Source: CAIXDN01 sp964482085
GTDB taxonomy: Bacteria > Patescibacteriota > Patescibacteriia > 2-12-FULL-60-25
Length of the DNA stretch: 18,538 nucleotides
Direction of reading: 5' to 3'
Assembly (NCBI GenBank): GCA_964482085.1
Contig: CAYZVS010000014.1
Span: 1-18,538 of the forward strand
Shown here: positions 8,757 through 15,042 of the stretch, one piece after another
How positions within the stretch are numbered: position 1 is the first letter of the stretch
Layout of the letters: each line of letters begins with the position of its first letter
Notes under the pieces: generated by a model
Databases searched by the model: none
What the model was told of the DNA's origin: nothing
What the model saw: the letters and a program-made list of their open reading frames with translations, nothing else
Translations under genes and position numbers: made by a program

Positions 8757-9147
8757 ACTTTTGGAAGAGGACTTTGTATTTGTCCCAATAGGCGTATCCG
8801 AGATAGGCCGTGAGTATTGTTACAAAGAGTGCTGACCAAATATATTGAGGTGCGGTCAACGCATTAACCGTTGTTGCACCAATGCAGATCGGTGCAAGGA
8901 ATATTGCAGCAAGCCAAGGGCGGAAACCAACAATGAGCAGCAAGCCAGCGACGATTTCTGTACCCTTCACAAGGGCAAAGATTCCGGTGACCCACAACAT
9001 TTGCGTATAGCCGATCATTTCAGCCGGTACTCCCTCCCAGCCATGAGTTGCACCATAGAAGCCTCCGACGCCGCTCAGGAGGAAGAACAATCCAAGAATA
9101 ACGCGTACAGCTGTGATGAGATACTTGTTACGAAAACTGGTTTTCAT
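8755..9147 (-). CDS. DoxX-like small membrane protein
   Basis: 130 residues with four hydrophobic segments (about 8-28, 50-73, 78-95, 100-118), a short basic N-terminus and a basic C-terminal tail (DKYKVLFQK). The pattern RVILGLFFLLSGVGGF near the N-terminus, then TGIFALVKGTEIVAGLLLIVGFRPWLAA, is that of the DoxX/DoxD/SURF4-like superfamily. These proteins are integral membrane proteins often tied to redox or stress functions; the exact role here is unknown. The ATG at 9147 fits the family N-terminus. It is transcribed away from the M23 gene and ends within the tRNA terminator. Confidence 0.8.
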   Translation of the reverse strand: MKTSFRNKYLITAVRVILGLFFLLSGVGGFYGATHGWEGVPAEMIGYTQMLWVTGIFALVKGTEIVAGLLLIVGFRPWLAAIFLAPICIGATTVNALTAPQYIWSALFVTILTAYLGYAYWDKYKVLFQK

Positions 9148-9191
9148 AAAGCAGAGTTAAGTATTTGGATGGATTTAAACTTATGGTCAAA

Positions 9192-9200
9192 ATTCTAGCA
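9192..9200 (-). promoter_or_regulatory. Extended -10 promoter for the DoxX-like gene
   Basis: On the - strand this reads TGCTAGAAT, one mismatch from TGnTATAAT. Transcription would start near 9185, with a leader of about 37 nt and no Shine-Dalgarno sequence. The TG element overlaps the outer arm of the upstream terminator hairpin. No convincing -35 is seen. Confidence 0.4.
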
Positions 9201-9232
9201 TAAAGCCTCGCTTTTTGAGCGAAGCTTTATGC
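9198..9232 (-). terminator. Hairpin terminator after the M23 peptidase gene
   Basis: A 15-bp stem (9198-9212 with 9218-9232) and 5-nt loop begin 2 bases after the M23 stop. One position is a G-U pair on the - strand but a C-A mismatch on the + strand, so the structure was selected as - strand RNA. The U-rich part is inside the stem (GGCTTTATG), so termination may be incomplete. Confidence 0.6.
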
Positions 9233-9234
9233 GC

Positions 9235-10728
9235 TTAACGGATGTAGGGGAGCGGGTTTACACGTTTGTTGGCGATATAAATCTCAAAGTGTAAGTGCGT
9301 GCCGGTTGAGCGTCCGGTTGTTCCAACCATAGCGATCACTTCTCCGCGCTTCACGGTGTCTCCAACCTTTACGAACATTTTGGAGGAGTGAGCGTAACGC
9401 GTTTTGTTGCCATTGCCATGATTGATGAGGATTTGGAGACCGTAACCGCCGCTGTTCCAGCCTGCTGTTTCTACGACACCGTCGGCGGAGGCGTAGATTG
9501 GATCTACGTAATCACCTTCAAGGTCAAGGCCGGTGTGCTTCCAGCCATAATATTGGTTGATGATGTGCTGACGTGTCGGCCAAAGGAATTTTGTTTTTGC
9601 CTTTGTTTCTTCAACATCTTCTATATCAGCTGGTTTTACACGCGCATCCTGTTTTCCGGTCAACTCCTCGTAGACATCGACCGCTTTGTTAGCGATACGT
9701 GCGATTGGTACATCCGGATTGATATTGCTGGTCGGTTTACGGATAGCGATCGGTGTATTGATTTCCGGAGGCGTTCCATCTGGTACGACAATTTCATCGC
9801 CAATTGCAAGAGCTGTCTCTGGGGAGAGGCGGTTAAATGTAACGATTTGATCTAAGTCTGCTTTATAAATGTTGGAGATTTTTTGCAGCGTATCGCCCTT
9901 AGTGACTACGTGAAGTACACCAGAAACAGGAGGAATTTTCAGTGTGCTGCCGGGACGAATTGTGGAACGCACGGTTAAGCTGTTTGCCCAAAGAATTGTT
10001 CCGACGTTTATACCAAAACGTCTTGCGATGGTGCTGATCGTGTCACCAGACTCGACGGTATACGATTCGGTTTGCGTACGATCCAAAACGACTTCCGATG
10101 GTTCGCCTGGCTCGTATGATCCAGGAAGGATGGCGATAGAACCTGGAACCGTAAAGTCAGCAACGGGCTCATCGGCTAGGTCCGTGTAGTCAAAGTCGAT
10201 AGAAGGTAATGATTCGATCGTTTCCGCGCCGAGGTAGTGGGCGTCTTTAGCGAGTGATTCTGGGTGGATGTCTTCTTCTACGAGCGTCTCGCGACCATCG
10301 CTCACAATAGAATAGAGCAAGCTACGCTGACCCGCATCAAGCGCCGTTGCACTCTTGGTTTGGAATTGGGTACCGATCGTTACCAGACCGACACCAACGA
10401 TAACGACATGAAATATGTAACGGTTGGTGATGAAGACAAAGGCAACACCACGAACCGAGGAAAAGAGTTTCCCGATACGCATGCGGAGCATCGTCGAGAG
10501 GCGGTAGAAAGGTAAAATAATAAAACGCATGACCATGCGTCCAAGGGCATTTGAAAATGGAGAAACTGTCTTCCAAAAACGCATCAAAATGCGACGTGTT
10601 GAAGACAGCTCACGCAAGACTGCGAGGGCTCCTTTTGCCAAAATAAGCTTTAATTTTTGTGTCAACACAGCAGATTTAAAATCTGGATAGAGCTTACGTA
10701 CTATAGCAGGAAGGCGGTTAAGCGTCAA
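9235..10728 (-). CDS. Membrane-anchored LysM-LysM-M23 peptidoglycan endopeptidase
   Basis: 497 residues. A basic N-terminal region (1-100) precedes one membrane segment (about 105-122), so the rest lies outside the membrane. Two LysM domains (222-267 with SGDTISTIARRFGI; 271-316 with KGDTLQKISNIYKA) bind peptidoglycan glycan. The C-terminal M23 domain (about 385-495) keeps the zinc ligands: H398 and D402 in HTGLD, H480 in HLHFE, plus H447 and H478. It should therefore be an active metallo-endopeptidase that cleaves peptide cross-links, acting in wall remodelling or separation. Start: TTG at 10728 is the only start codon between the upstream in-frame stop and Met49 (10584), so either is possible. 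It lies 39 bases after the comM stop, suggesting co-transcription. Confidence 0.9.
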   Translation of the reverse strand: MTLNRLPAIVRKLYPDFKSAVLTQKLKLILAKGALAVLRELSSTRRILMRFWKTVSPFSNALGRMVMRFIILPFYRLSTMLRMRIGKLFSSVRGVAFVFITNRYIFHVVIVGVGLVTIGTQFQTKSATALDAGQRSLLYSIVSDGRETLVEEDIHPESLAKDAHYLGAETIESLPSIDFDYTDLADEPVADFTVPGSIAILPGSYEPGEPSEVVLDRTQTESYTVESGDTISTIARRFGINVGTILWANSLTVRSTIRPGSTLKIPPVSGVLHVVTKGDTLQKISNIYKADLDQIVTFNRLSPETALAIGDEIVVPDGTPPEINTPIAIRKPTSNINPDVPIARIANKAVDVYEELTGKQDARVKPADIEDVEETKAKTKFLWPTRQHIINQYYGWKHTGLDLEGDYVDPIYASADGVVETAGWNSGGYGLQILINHGNGNKTRYAHSSKMFVKVGDTVKRGEVIAMVGTTGRSTGTHLHFEIYIANKRVNPLPYIR

Positions 10729-10767
10729 CCAAGAAACGCTAGTTTTGTCCGGAACGTATGGACCCTG

Positions 10768-12285
10768 TCAAGCGGAAGGATCATGGCGATAATTCAGCGA
10801 CTCGGCGATATGAAGAGAGCGAATTCTCTCGTCGCCGGACAAGTCGGCGATGGTACGAGAGACTTTGAGCAATCGGAAGTACGATCTAGCTGATAAACGA
10901 TGTGCATCCACGGCGTGACGTAAGAGGGTTTTTGCTTCCGGCTCCATCTCGATATATCTTCTGACATGGTCGGAACCAAGTTCCGCATTTGTTTTACAGC
11001 TGATCGATTTCCAGCGCTCGGTTTGCACGTCGCGTGCCACCTGTACTCTGGTACGTATCGTCTCGCTGTTTTCTTGCGCTGAAACATCGGTTAGCTCTGA
11101 AGTTGGGACTTTCGGGACTTCAAGGAATAGATCGATACGGTCGAGTAAAGGGCCGCTTAGTTTTTTACGATAGCGGGCAAGTTGTATGGCTGGACAAGTG
11201 CAGTCACGATCCTGATCCGTGGCAAATCCGCAGGGGCAGGGATTCATTGCACCGATTAATGTGACTCGCGCAGGAAAAGAGAGCGTTCCGTGAGCCCTGC
11301 TTACGGTGATTGTTCCGTCCTCTAGGGGTTGGCGTAGGCTTTCTAAAACGGAACGAGGAAATTCTAAAAATTCATCTAGGAAAAGAACGCCGCGATGTGC
11401 GAGAGATATTTCTCCTGGTTTAGGAATCGAGCCTCCGCCAACCATGGAAGCGGTACTTGCCGTGTGATGCGGGGAACGAAATGGACGTTGGTTTACGATG
11501 CCTTCTGCTGGAAGTATCCCAGCTATGGAGTGAATACGTGTCGCTTCTAGAGCTTCTTCTATTGTGAGTCGAGGAAGGATGCCGGGGAATGCACGAGCGA
11601 GCAGAGTTTTTCCTGAGCCTGGAGGGCCTTGCATCAGTACATTGTGCCCGCCGGCTGCGGCAATTTCGAGTGCGCGTCTGGCTTGCGCCTGTCCGCGAAC
11701 AGCGGAGAAGTCAGGGCCTTGAAAAGGGAGTGTGACAATTTCCGACAGGTCGCGTTTTGGTAGAGGTTGCATGGGCGCGCCTTTCAGATGGGCGATTACC
11801 TCCGATAAATGCTTAGCGGAAATGACGTTAACATTGTCGACGAGCGCGGCTTCTGCGGCATTAGCTTGTGGGAGGATAATCGATTTTATGCCGGATTTCT
11901 TGGCTAAAATTGCAAAGGACAAGGCCCCGGATATGGGGCGGATCGAACCGTCTAATCCGAGTTCACCTGCAAATAGAATTTCTTTTACCGATTCCGCATC
12001 GACAAGATTTTCTGCGACGAGAATAGAGATGGCGATTGGGAGATCAAAAGGCGTTCCGCTTTTGCGTAAGTCGGCAGGAGCAAGGTTTACAATGACGCGT
12101 GTACGTGGAAAATCTTGTCCGGCATGCTTTAAAGCACTTTTTACTCGCTCGCGCGCTTCTTGAACGGCTGTGTCGGGGAGTCCGACAATTAAAAAAGCGC
12201 CTAAACCGGGAGAGATATCGGTTTCAACTTGAACGGGATGCGCTTCAAGTCCAAGGACGGATGCCGTATGAATGAGACTAGCCAC
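10768..12285 (-). CDS. comM: ComM/YifB-family Mg-chelatase-like AAA+ ATPase
   Basis: 505 residues, the usual family length. The N-terminal ChlI-like domain (about 20-165) contains the conserved LAPADLRKSG block. The AAA+ core has Walker A GPPGSGKT (220-227), Walker B GVLFLDEF (299-306) and the Cys-rich MNPCPCG ... CTC insert (347-364). The C-terminal Mg_chelatase_C domain ends with RSYFRLLKVSRTIADL. ComM is a hexameric helicase that promotes branch migration during integration of DNA taken up by natural transformation; a role in DNA uptake here is inferred from the family. The GTG start at 12285 is supported by GGAG six bases upstream, one of the few clear ribosome-binding sites in the window. 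lspA lies 32 bases upstream and the M23 gene 39 bases downstream. Confidence 0.95.
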   Translation of the reverse strand: MASLIHTASVLGLEAHPVQVETDISPGLGAFLIVGLPDTAVQEARERVKSALKHAGQDFPRTRVIVNLAPADLRKSGTPFDLPIAISILVAENLVDAESVKEILFAGELGLDGSIRPISGALSFAILAKKSGIKSIILPQANAAEAALVDNVNVISAKHLSEVIAHLKGAPMQPLPKRDLSEIVTLPFQGPDFSAVRGQAQARRALEIAAAGGHNVLMQGPPGSGKTLLARAFPGILPRLTIEEALEATRIHSIAGILPAEGIVNQRPFRSPHHTASTASMVGGGSIPKPGEISLAHRGVLFLDEFLEFPRSVLESLRQPLEDGTITVSRAHGTLSFPARVTLIGAMNPCPCGFATDQDRDCTCPAIQLARYRKKLSGPLLDRIDLFLEVPKVPTSELTDVSAQENSETIRTRVQVARDVQTERWKSISCKTNAELGSDHVRRYIEMEPEAKTLLRHAVDAHRLSARSYFRLLKVSRTIADLSGDERIRSLHIAESLNYRHDPSA

Positions 12286-12291
12286 TCTCTA

Positions 12292-12295
12292 CTCC
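12292..12295 (-). promoter_or_regulatory. Ribosome-binding site of comM
   Basis: GGAG on the - strand, 6 bases before the GTG start. It decides the start codon. Most other genes in the window lack such a site. Confidence 0.7.
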
Positions 12296-12317
12296 GTTGC
12301 AGTTTTTGGAGCGCGTG

Positions 12318-12788
12318 TCAAGCCTTACGCTTATTAAAAAGATAGCCGATAAGACCAACAAGGATAGCACCGTCAGCAAGGTTTACGGCTGAACGACCCC
12401 AGAGAAGCAACCAATCGCGTACAAAATCGAGGGTAATACGATCAAAAAGATTTCCGAGAACGCCGCCGATAAATATACCAAGCAAGAGTGAGATTTTTAT
12501 GGATTTGGAAAAGTAGATTTCTCGGCCTGCCCAGATCGTTGCGATGATGGCGATCGCAATCATTAAGATCCAAGGGACGGGGAGATTGAAGCTAATACCG
12601 TAATTTTGATGATTGGTGAAACGGATGAGTCCGCTTAGCCACGAACCTTCCATGAGTGCGGCATTGGCAAAGAGTTGTATTTTTAACCACTGATCGATCG
12701 CAAAAACAGCCGCACCTGCTAGCAGGGCGGCTGTTATAACTCTGGAATTCCCTGGAACTACATTTCCTGGGTCAGCGTTTTCTTGCAT
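12318..12788 (-). CDS. lspA: Lipoprotein signal peptidase (signal peptidase II)
   Basis: 156 residues with four hydrophobic segments (about 18-34, 72-88, 97-115, 134-151). Both catalytic aspartates of this aspartyl protease are present: D116 in GNLFDR and D139 in NLAD. The enzyme removes signal peptides from prolipoproteins after diacylglyceryl transfer, in the cytoplasmic membrane. The only available start, ATG 12788, overlaps the end of the DksA/TraR gene by 31 bases and has no Shine-Dalgarno sequence, so translation is probably coupled to the upstream gene. The stop is TGA, evidence for the standard code. Confidence 0.95.
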   Translation of the reverse strand: MQENADPGNVVPGNSRVITAALLAGAAVFAIDQWLKIQLFANAALMEGSWLSGLIRFTNHQNYGISFNLPVPWILMIAIAIIATIWAGREIYFSKSIKISLLLGIFIGGVLGNLFDRITLDFVRDWLLLWGRSAVNLADGAILVGLIGYLFNKRKA

Positions 12789-13126
12789 TCGATACAGGAG
12801 GATGAGGTTGGACGTGCAATCAGGCGTTTTTCATCGATGGGTTTAGCGCAGTATTTGCAGGTGCCGTACTTTCCGTTTTCGATTCTTTTGAGGGCTTTCT
12901 CTGTGTCTTTGAGTTCATCCTCAAGCTTTTCTCCAAGGGAAAGTTCGTCGGCTAAGGTTGTGACTTCTGAGGCGTTGTCGTCGTCAGAATTACCGCCTGA
13001 CTCTGGGTAGTCAGGGATTTTCTCTTTAGTACCTGGGTGAAAGCCCATGTCTTTTAAATCTTGCTCAAGACGGGTCTTTTGCTCTAATAAACGGGTTTTG
13101 ATCTGTTCAAGAGTCTCAGCATTCAT
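12758..13126 (-). CDS. DksA/TraR-family zinc-finger protein
   Basis: 122 residues from the ATG at 13126. The N-terminal half is a coiled coil (MNAETLEQIKTRLLEQKTRL ... ELSLGEKLEDELKDTEKALKRIE) with an acidic tip (SDDDNASEV). The C-terminal half is a C4 zinc finger, YGTCKYC ... SSCIECK. Family role: binds RNA polymerase through the secondary channel and modulates initiation. An upstream in-frame codon at 13183 would add 19 hydrophobic residues (KIYISLRFFQFRLVLLY) that overlap the promoter boxes and do not fit the family, so I chose 13126. First gene of the probable operon with lspA, comM and the M23 peptidase. Confidence 0.9.
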   Translation of the reverse strand: MNAETLEQIKTRLLEQKTRLEQDLKDMGFHPGTKEKIPDYPESGGNSDDDNASEVTTLADELSLGEKLEDELKDTEKALKRIENGKYGTCKYCAKPIDEKRLIARPTSSSCIECKKTLTQEM

Positions 13127-13134
13127 ATAGAGCA

Positions 13135-13163
13135 ATACTAGCCGAAACTGGAAAAAACGTAAA
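13135..13163 (-). promoter_or_regulatory. Promoter of the traR-lspA-comM-M23 operon
   Basis: On the - strand, TTTACG (13158-13163) and TAGTAT (13135-13140) are separated by exactly 17 bases; each matches consensus at 4 of 6. Transcription would begin about 2 bases before the ATG, giving a nearly leaderless mRNA, in line with the missing ribosome-binding site. Confidence 0.45.
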
Positions 13164-13602
13164 GAAATGTATATTTTATGCAAATTTAAAGGGGCCGCAG
13201 TAGCACCCGTAATGCAAAAGCAAATATGGTGATGCGGCCCCTGGGCCTAGATTCGCAGGTCGTTCCCGTAGCGTAGGGAGCCGTGAGGCTACAACCTATT
13301 GGTCGTTACAAGTTAGACACAGCATGTGGATCTCGGTCCGAAGACTACTCCCTTGACCTGGTCCTGGCAGAGCCCCATGTGCACCGAAGCGCACAAAATT
13401 TGAGGTTGCCGAAAGGAACATTAGTTTGGTTTTTTGATTTCCATGAGCCACGAAGTGGCCGATGGACCAAGTTAAGGAATGGAATCGACTCTCGTACAAG
13501 ACGAGGGTCGGTCCTGAGGGTAGTTTGAAGGTGCGATTTGAACTGACACTAACGTGGGAGTGATTACCCTGGTGATCATCCGCATTTGGCGGAATCCGTA
13601 AA

Positions 13603-13616
13603 AAGAAAGAGCGAGA
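13603..13616. repeat. 14-nt repeat before a hairpin, copy 1
   Basis: AAGAAAGAGCGAGA on the + strand, repeated exactly at 13674-13687. Its last base begins the AACCG/CGGTT inverted repeat (13616-13620 with 13634-13638). Confidence 0.85.
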
Positions 13617-13673
13617 ACCGATGGCGGGTTCGGCGGTTGGCCGGAGTCCTTTATCGGTAAAGAACGGAGAAAG

Positions 13674-13687
13674 AAGAAAGAGCGAGA
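13674..13687. repeat. 14-nt repeat before a hairpin, copy 2
   Basis: Exact second copy, 71 bases after the first. It leads into the GACTC/GAGTC hairpin (13686-13690 with 13695-13699) at the edge of the candidate RNA. Confidence 0.85.
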
Positions 13688-13758
13688 CTCATGAGAGTCC
13701 TATTCATTGTAGCATATTTAGCTTACCTGGGGATAGGAAGGTAAAGAAAAGTTATTTT

Positions 13759-13847
13759 TTATCAACAAATCCCCTGATTTACTCATAAATCAGGGGATGA
13801 ATTTCTTATCGACAAGCTGATATTTTATGTGAATTACTTGTGGATAA
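13759..13847. promoter_or_regulatory. Cluster of three DnaA-box-like nonamers in AT-rich DNA
   Basis: TTATCCACA, a perfect DnaA box, lies on the - strand at 13839-13847. TTATCGACA (13806-13814) and TTATCAACA (13759-13767) are on the + strand, each one mismatch from it at the sixth base. All three fall within 89 AT-rich bases around the 13-bp hairpin. No dnaA, dnaN, rpmH or parAB gene is in view, and genes on both sides run the same way, so origin function is unproven. Confidence 0.4.
13769..13798. terminator. Perfect 13-bp hairpin, possible bidirectional terminator
   Basis: 13769-13781 pairs perfectly with 13786-13798 around a CTCA loop (core CCCCTGA/TCAGGGG). It lies downstream of the 393-residue membrane protein gene on the - strand and of the candidate RNA if that is on +. 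The T-rich tracts on either side are short and interrupted, so it could instead be a protein-binding palindrome. Confidence 0.5.
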
Positions 13848-13848
13848 C

Positions 13849-15030
13849 CTATTCAAAACAAATGGTTAGCTTTTGATCATCGGAAAATATTTGAACGCCT
13901 GATTTCAATGGTGGCGTATTCTGATTTTGGATACCGATAAGCCTAAGAACATCGTTTAGCGCTTTGGAGGAGAGATACAGCCAGGGATTTGAGCTTCCGC
14001 AAGGCGCGATATTGTTTTGATTCAATGTCGTGCTCGAGCTGGATACCAACATGAACCGTTGATCGAGATCGATCCACTCTTGTTTGTCATTTTGTCGGCG
14101 ACCAAACAGATTTGTGGTTGTGTTGGCCGTGGGGAGTAAACGCTCGAATGAAGCGGTTCCGTCCGGGAGAGTGATCTGCCGACGTTCCGTTACACCCATA
14201 ATGCCAAGAACACGCGCAGCTTGTTCTTGGTCAAGGTTTTCTGCAAAGCCAAGATAGCGACCGGAAATACCCCCTTCTGCATCGTGCCAGACCGCGTAAC
14301 GCTCAATTGGAGGTAAAGGTTTCCATTGTTTGCTATCGGGGAGATTTGCGGCATCGAGGAAGAGTTCTCCTGGTAGATTGGACCAGTCGGTTCCTGAAAT
14401 AGAAAAAGCGATGTCGGCGGCGGGTAGTGGGTTTGGAGATTTGGGTAGTGTGGTATCGCTTTTTAAATTTCTCCCATCCCAATGCAAGAGTATTGAGGTG
14501 GAAGTTGTGAGTGTTTCCACGCCAAGGGTTTTTTCCAGAGCGCTGCTCTCTAGTTTAATCGTTGGTTTTTTTGCCAAGCCTCGCCAGGAAAGAGCTTGAG
14601 CGTAGTTGATGGTGTTCTTTTGAGTTGTGACATCACCGATGCGTGTAATCAGACCGGCGTTATAACGATTTGCGGATGGAATAGAAAACCAGCGCGGGAG
14701 GATGGCGAATGTTTTACCAGAAGAGGTGAGTCCGCAAATCACGGGCCAGTCGGAATCAGAGCTCAGCAAAAGCCGACAGTTTTCAGGAAGCATGTTCCAA
14801 GCTTCATTTGAAAAAAGTTGCTTGGCTGCACGAGGGGAGATGACCCCGATGATGGCCGTGTCGTCTGGGATTGGAATCGGCCTTGAGAGAGCAAACCATA
14901 AGCCGCCAAAAACCAGCGCGAGAGCAAACAGAATGCCAAGTGCAAGCAAATTCCAGAAACTCCAACGACGACCCCGACCTTCTGCCAGGATAATGCTGCT
15001 TTCACGATTGAGCGTGATCTGGATGTCCAT
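13849..15030 (-). CDS. Single-pass membrane protein of unknown function
   Basis: 393 residues, no family recognised. A short cytoplasmic N-terminus with a basic RGRRW patch leads into one membrane segment (about 25-48), followed by a large domain probably outside the membrane. That domain is mixed alpha/beta in character, with repeated small hydrophobic-plus-polar strands, three cysteines (ENCRLLL, PVICGL, APCGSS) and a fourth in the C-terminal LTICFE. It starts at ATG 15030, 12 bases after the pnp stop, with no ribosome-binding site, so it is probably the last gene of the NYN-pnp unit. Some CPR membrane proteins of this form carry DUF3352-like repeats; I cannot confirm that here. Stop TAG at 13849-13851, right beside the perfect DnaA box. 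Confidence 0.75.
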   Translation of the reverse strand: MDIQITLNRESSIILAEGRGRRWSFWNLLALGILFALALVFGGLWFALSRPIPIPDDTAIIGVISPRAAKQLFSNEAWNMLPENCRLLLSSDSDWPVICGLTSSGKTFAILPRWFSIPSANRYNAGLITRIGDVTTQKNTINYAQALSWRGLAKKPTIKLESSALEKTLGVETLTTSTSILLHWDGRNLKSDTTLPKSPNPLPAADIAFSISGTDWSNLPGELFLDAANLPDSKQWKPLPPIERYAVWHDAEGGISGRYLGFAENLDQEQAARVLGIMGVTERRQITLPDGTASFERLLPTANTTTNLFGRRQNDKQEWIDLDQRFMLVSSSSTTLNQNNIAPCGSSNPWLYLSSKALNDVLRLIGIQNQNTPPLKSGVQIFSDDQKLTICFE

Positions 15031-15042
15031 GACGCGTGCAAA

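Larger units (their letters stand above)
13191..13699. ncRNA. Candidate structured non-coding RNA of about 510 nt, family not recognised
   Basis: No convincing ORF covers this gap, yet it is dense in hairpins: a 9-bp GC stem (13191-13199 with 13233-13241); AGCC-GTGA-GGCT near 13290; TGTGC/GCACA near 13385; CCAT/ATGG enclosing GCCAC/GTGGC at 13441-13465; a 10-bp stem near 13485-13510; TGATTAC/GTGATCA near 13560; CTTTA/TAAAG near 13650; GACTC/GAGTC at 13686-13699. For the + strand: purine excess (hand count over 13201-13680: A 127, C 102, G 144, T 107), a GNRA loop, and G-U pairs in the stems near 13490 and 13560. For the - strand: two C(UUCG)G loops, G-U pairs near 13385, 13455 and 13650, an extended -10 box TGCTACAAT (13706-13714), and a GC hairpin followed by TTTAAATTT at the far end. 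I found no RNase P, tmRNA, SRP or rRNA signature on either strand. Confidence 0.5.

Noticed and set aside
13283..13528. Open frames of 67 and 81 codons inside the candidate RNA
   Set aside because: They overlap each other on opposite strands, lie across several hairpins, have no ribosome-binding site and show no familiar protein pattern.
13191..13699. tmRNA, RNase P RNA, SRP RNA, rRNA, or group I or II intron in the gene-free stretch
   Set aside because: I looked on both strands for the tmRNA T-arm with CCA end and Ala-rich tag, for GAGGAAAGTCC and ACAGAA of RNase P, for the SRP GGAAGG loop, and for intron core motifs. Only chance fragments were found (for example TTCGC near 13253 and TTCAAAT on the - strand near 13540), without the pairing they would need.
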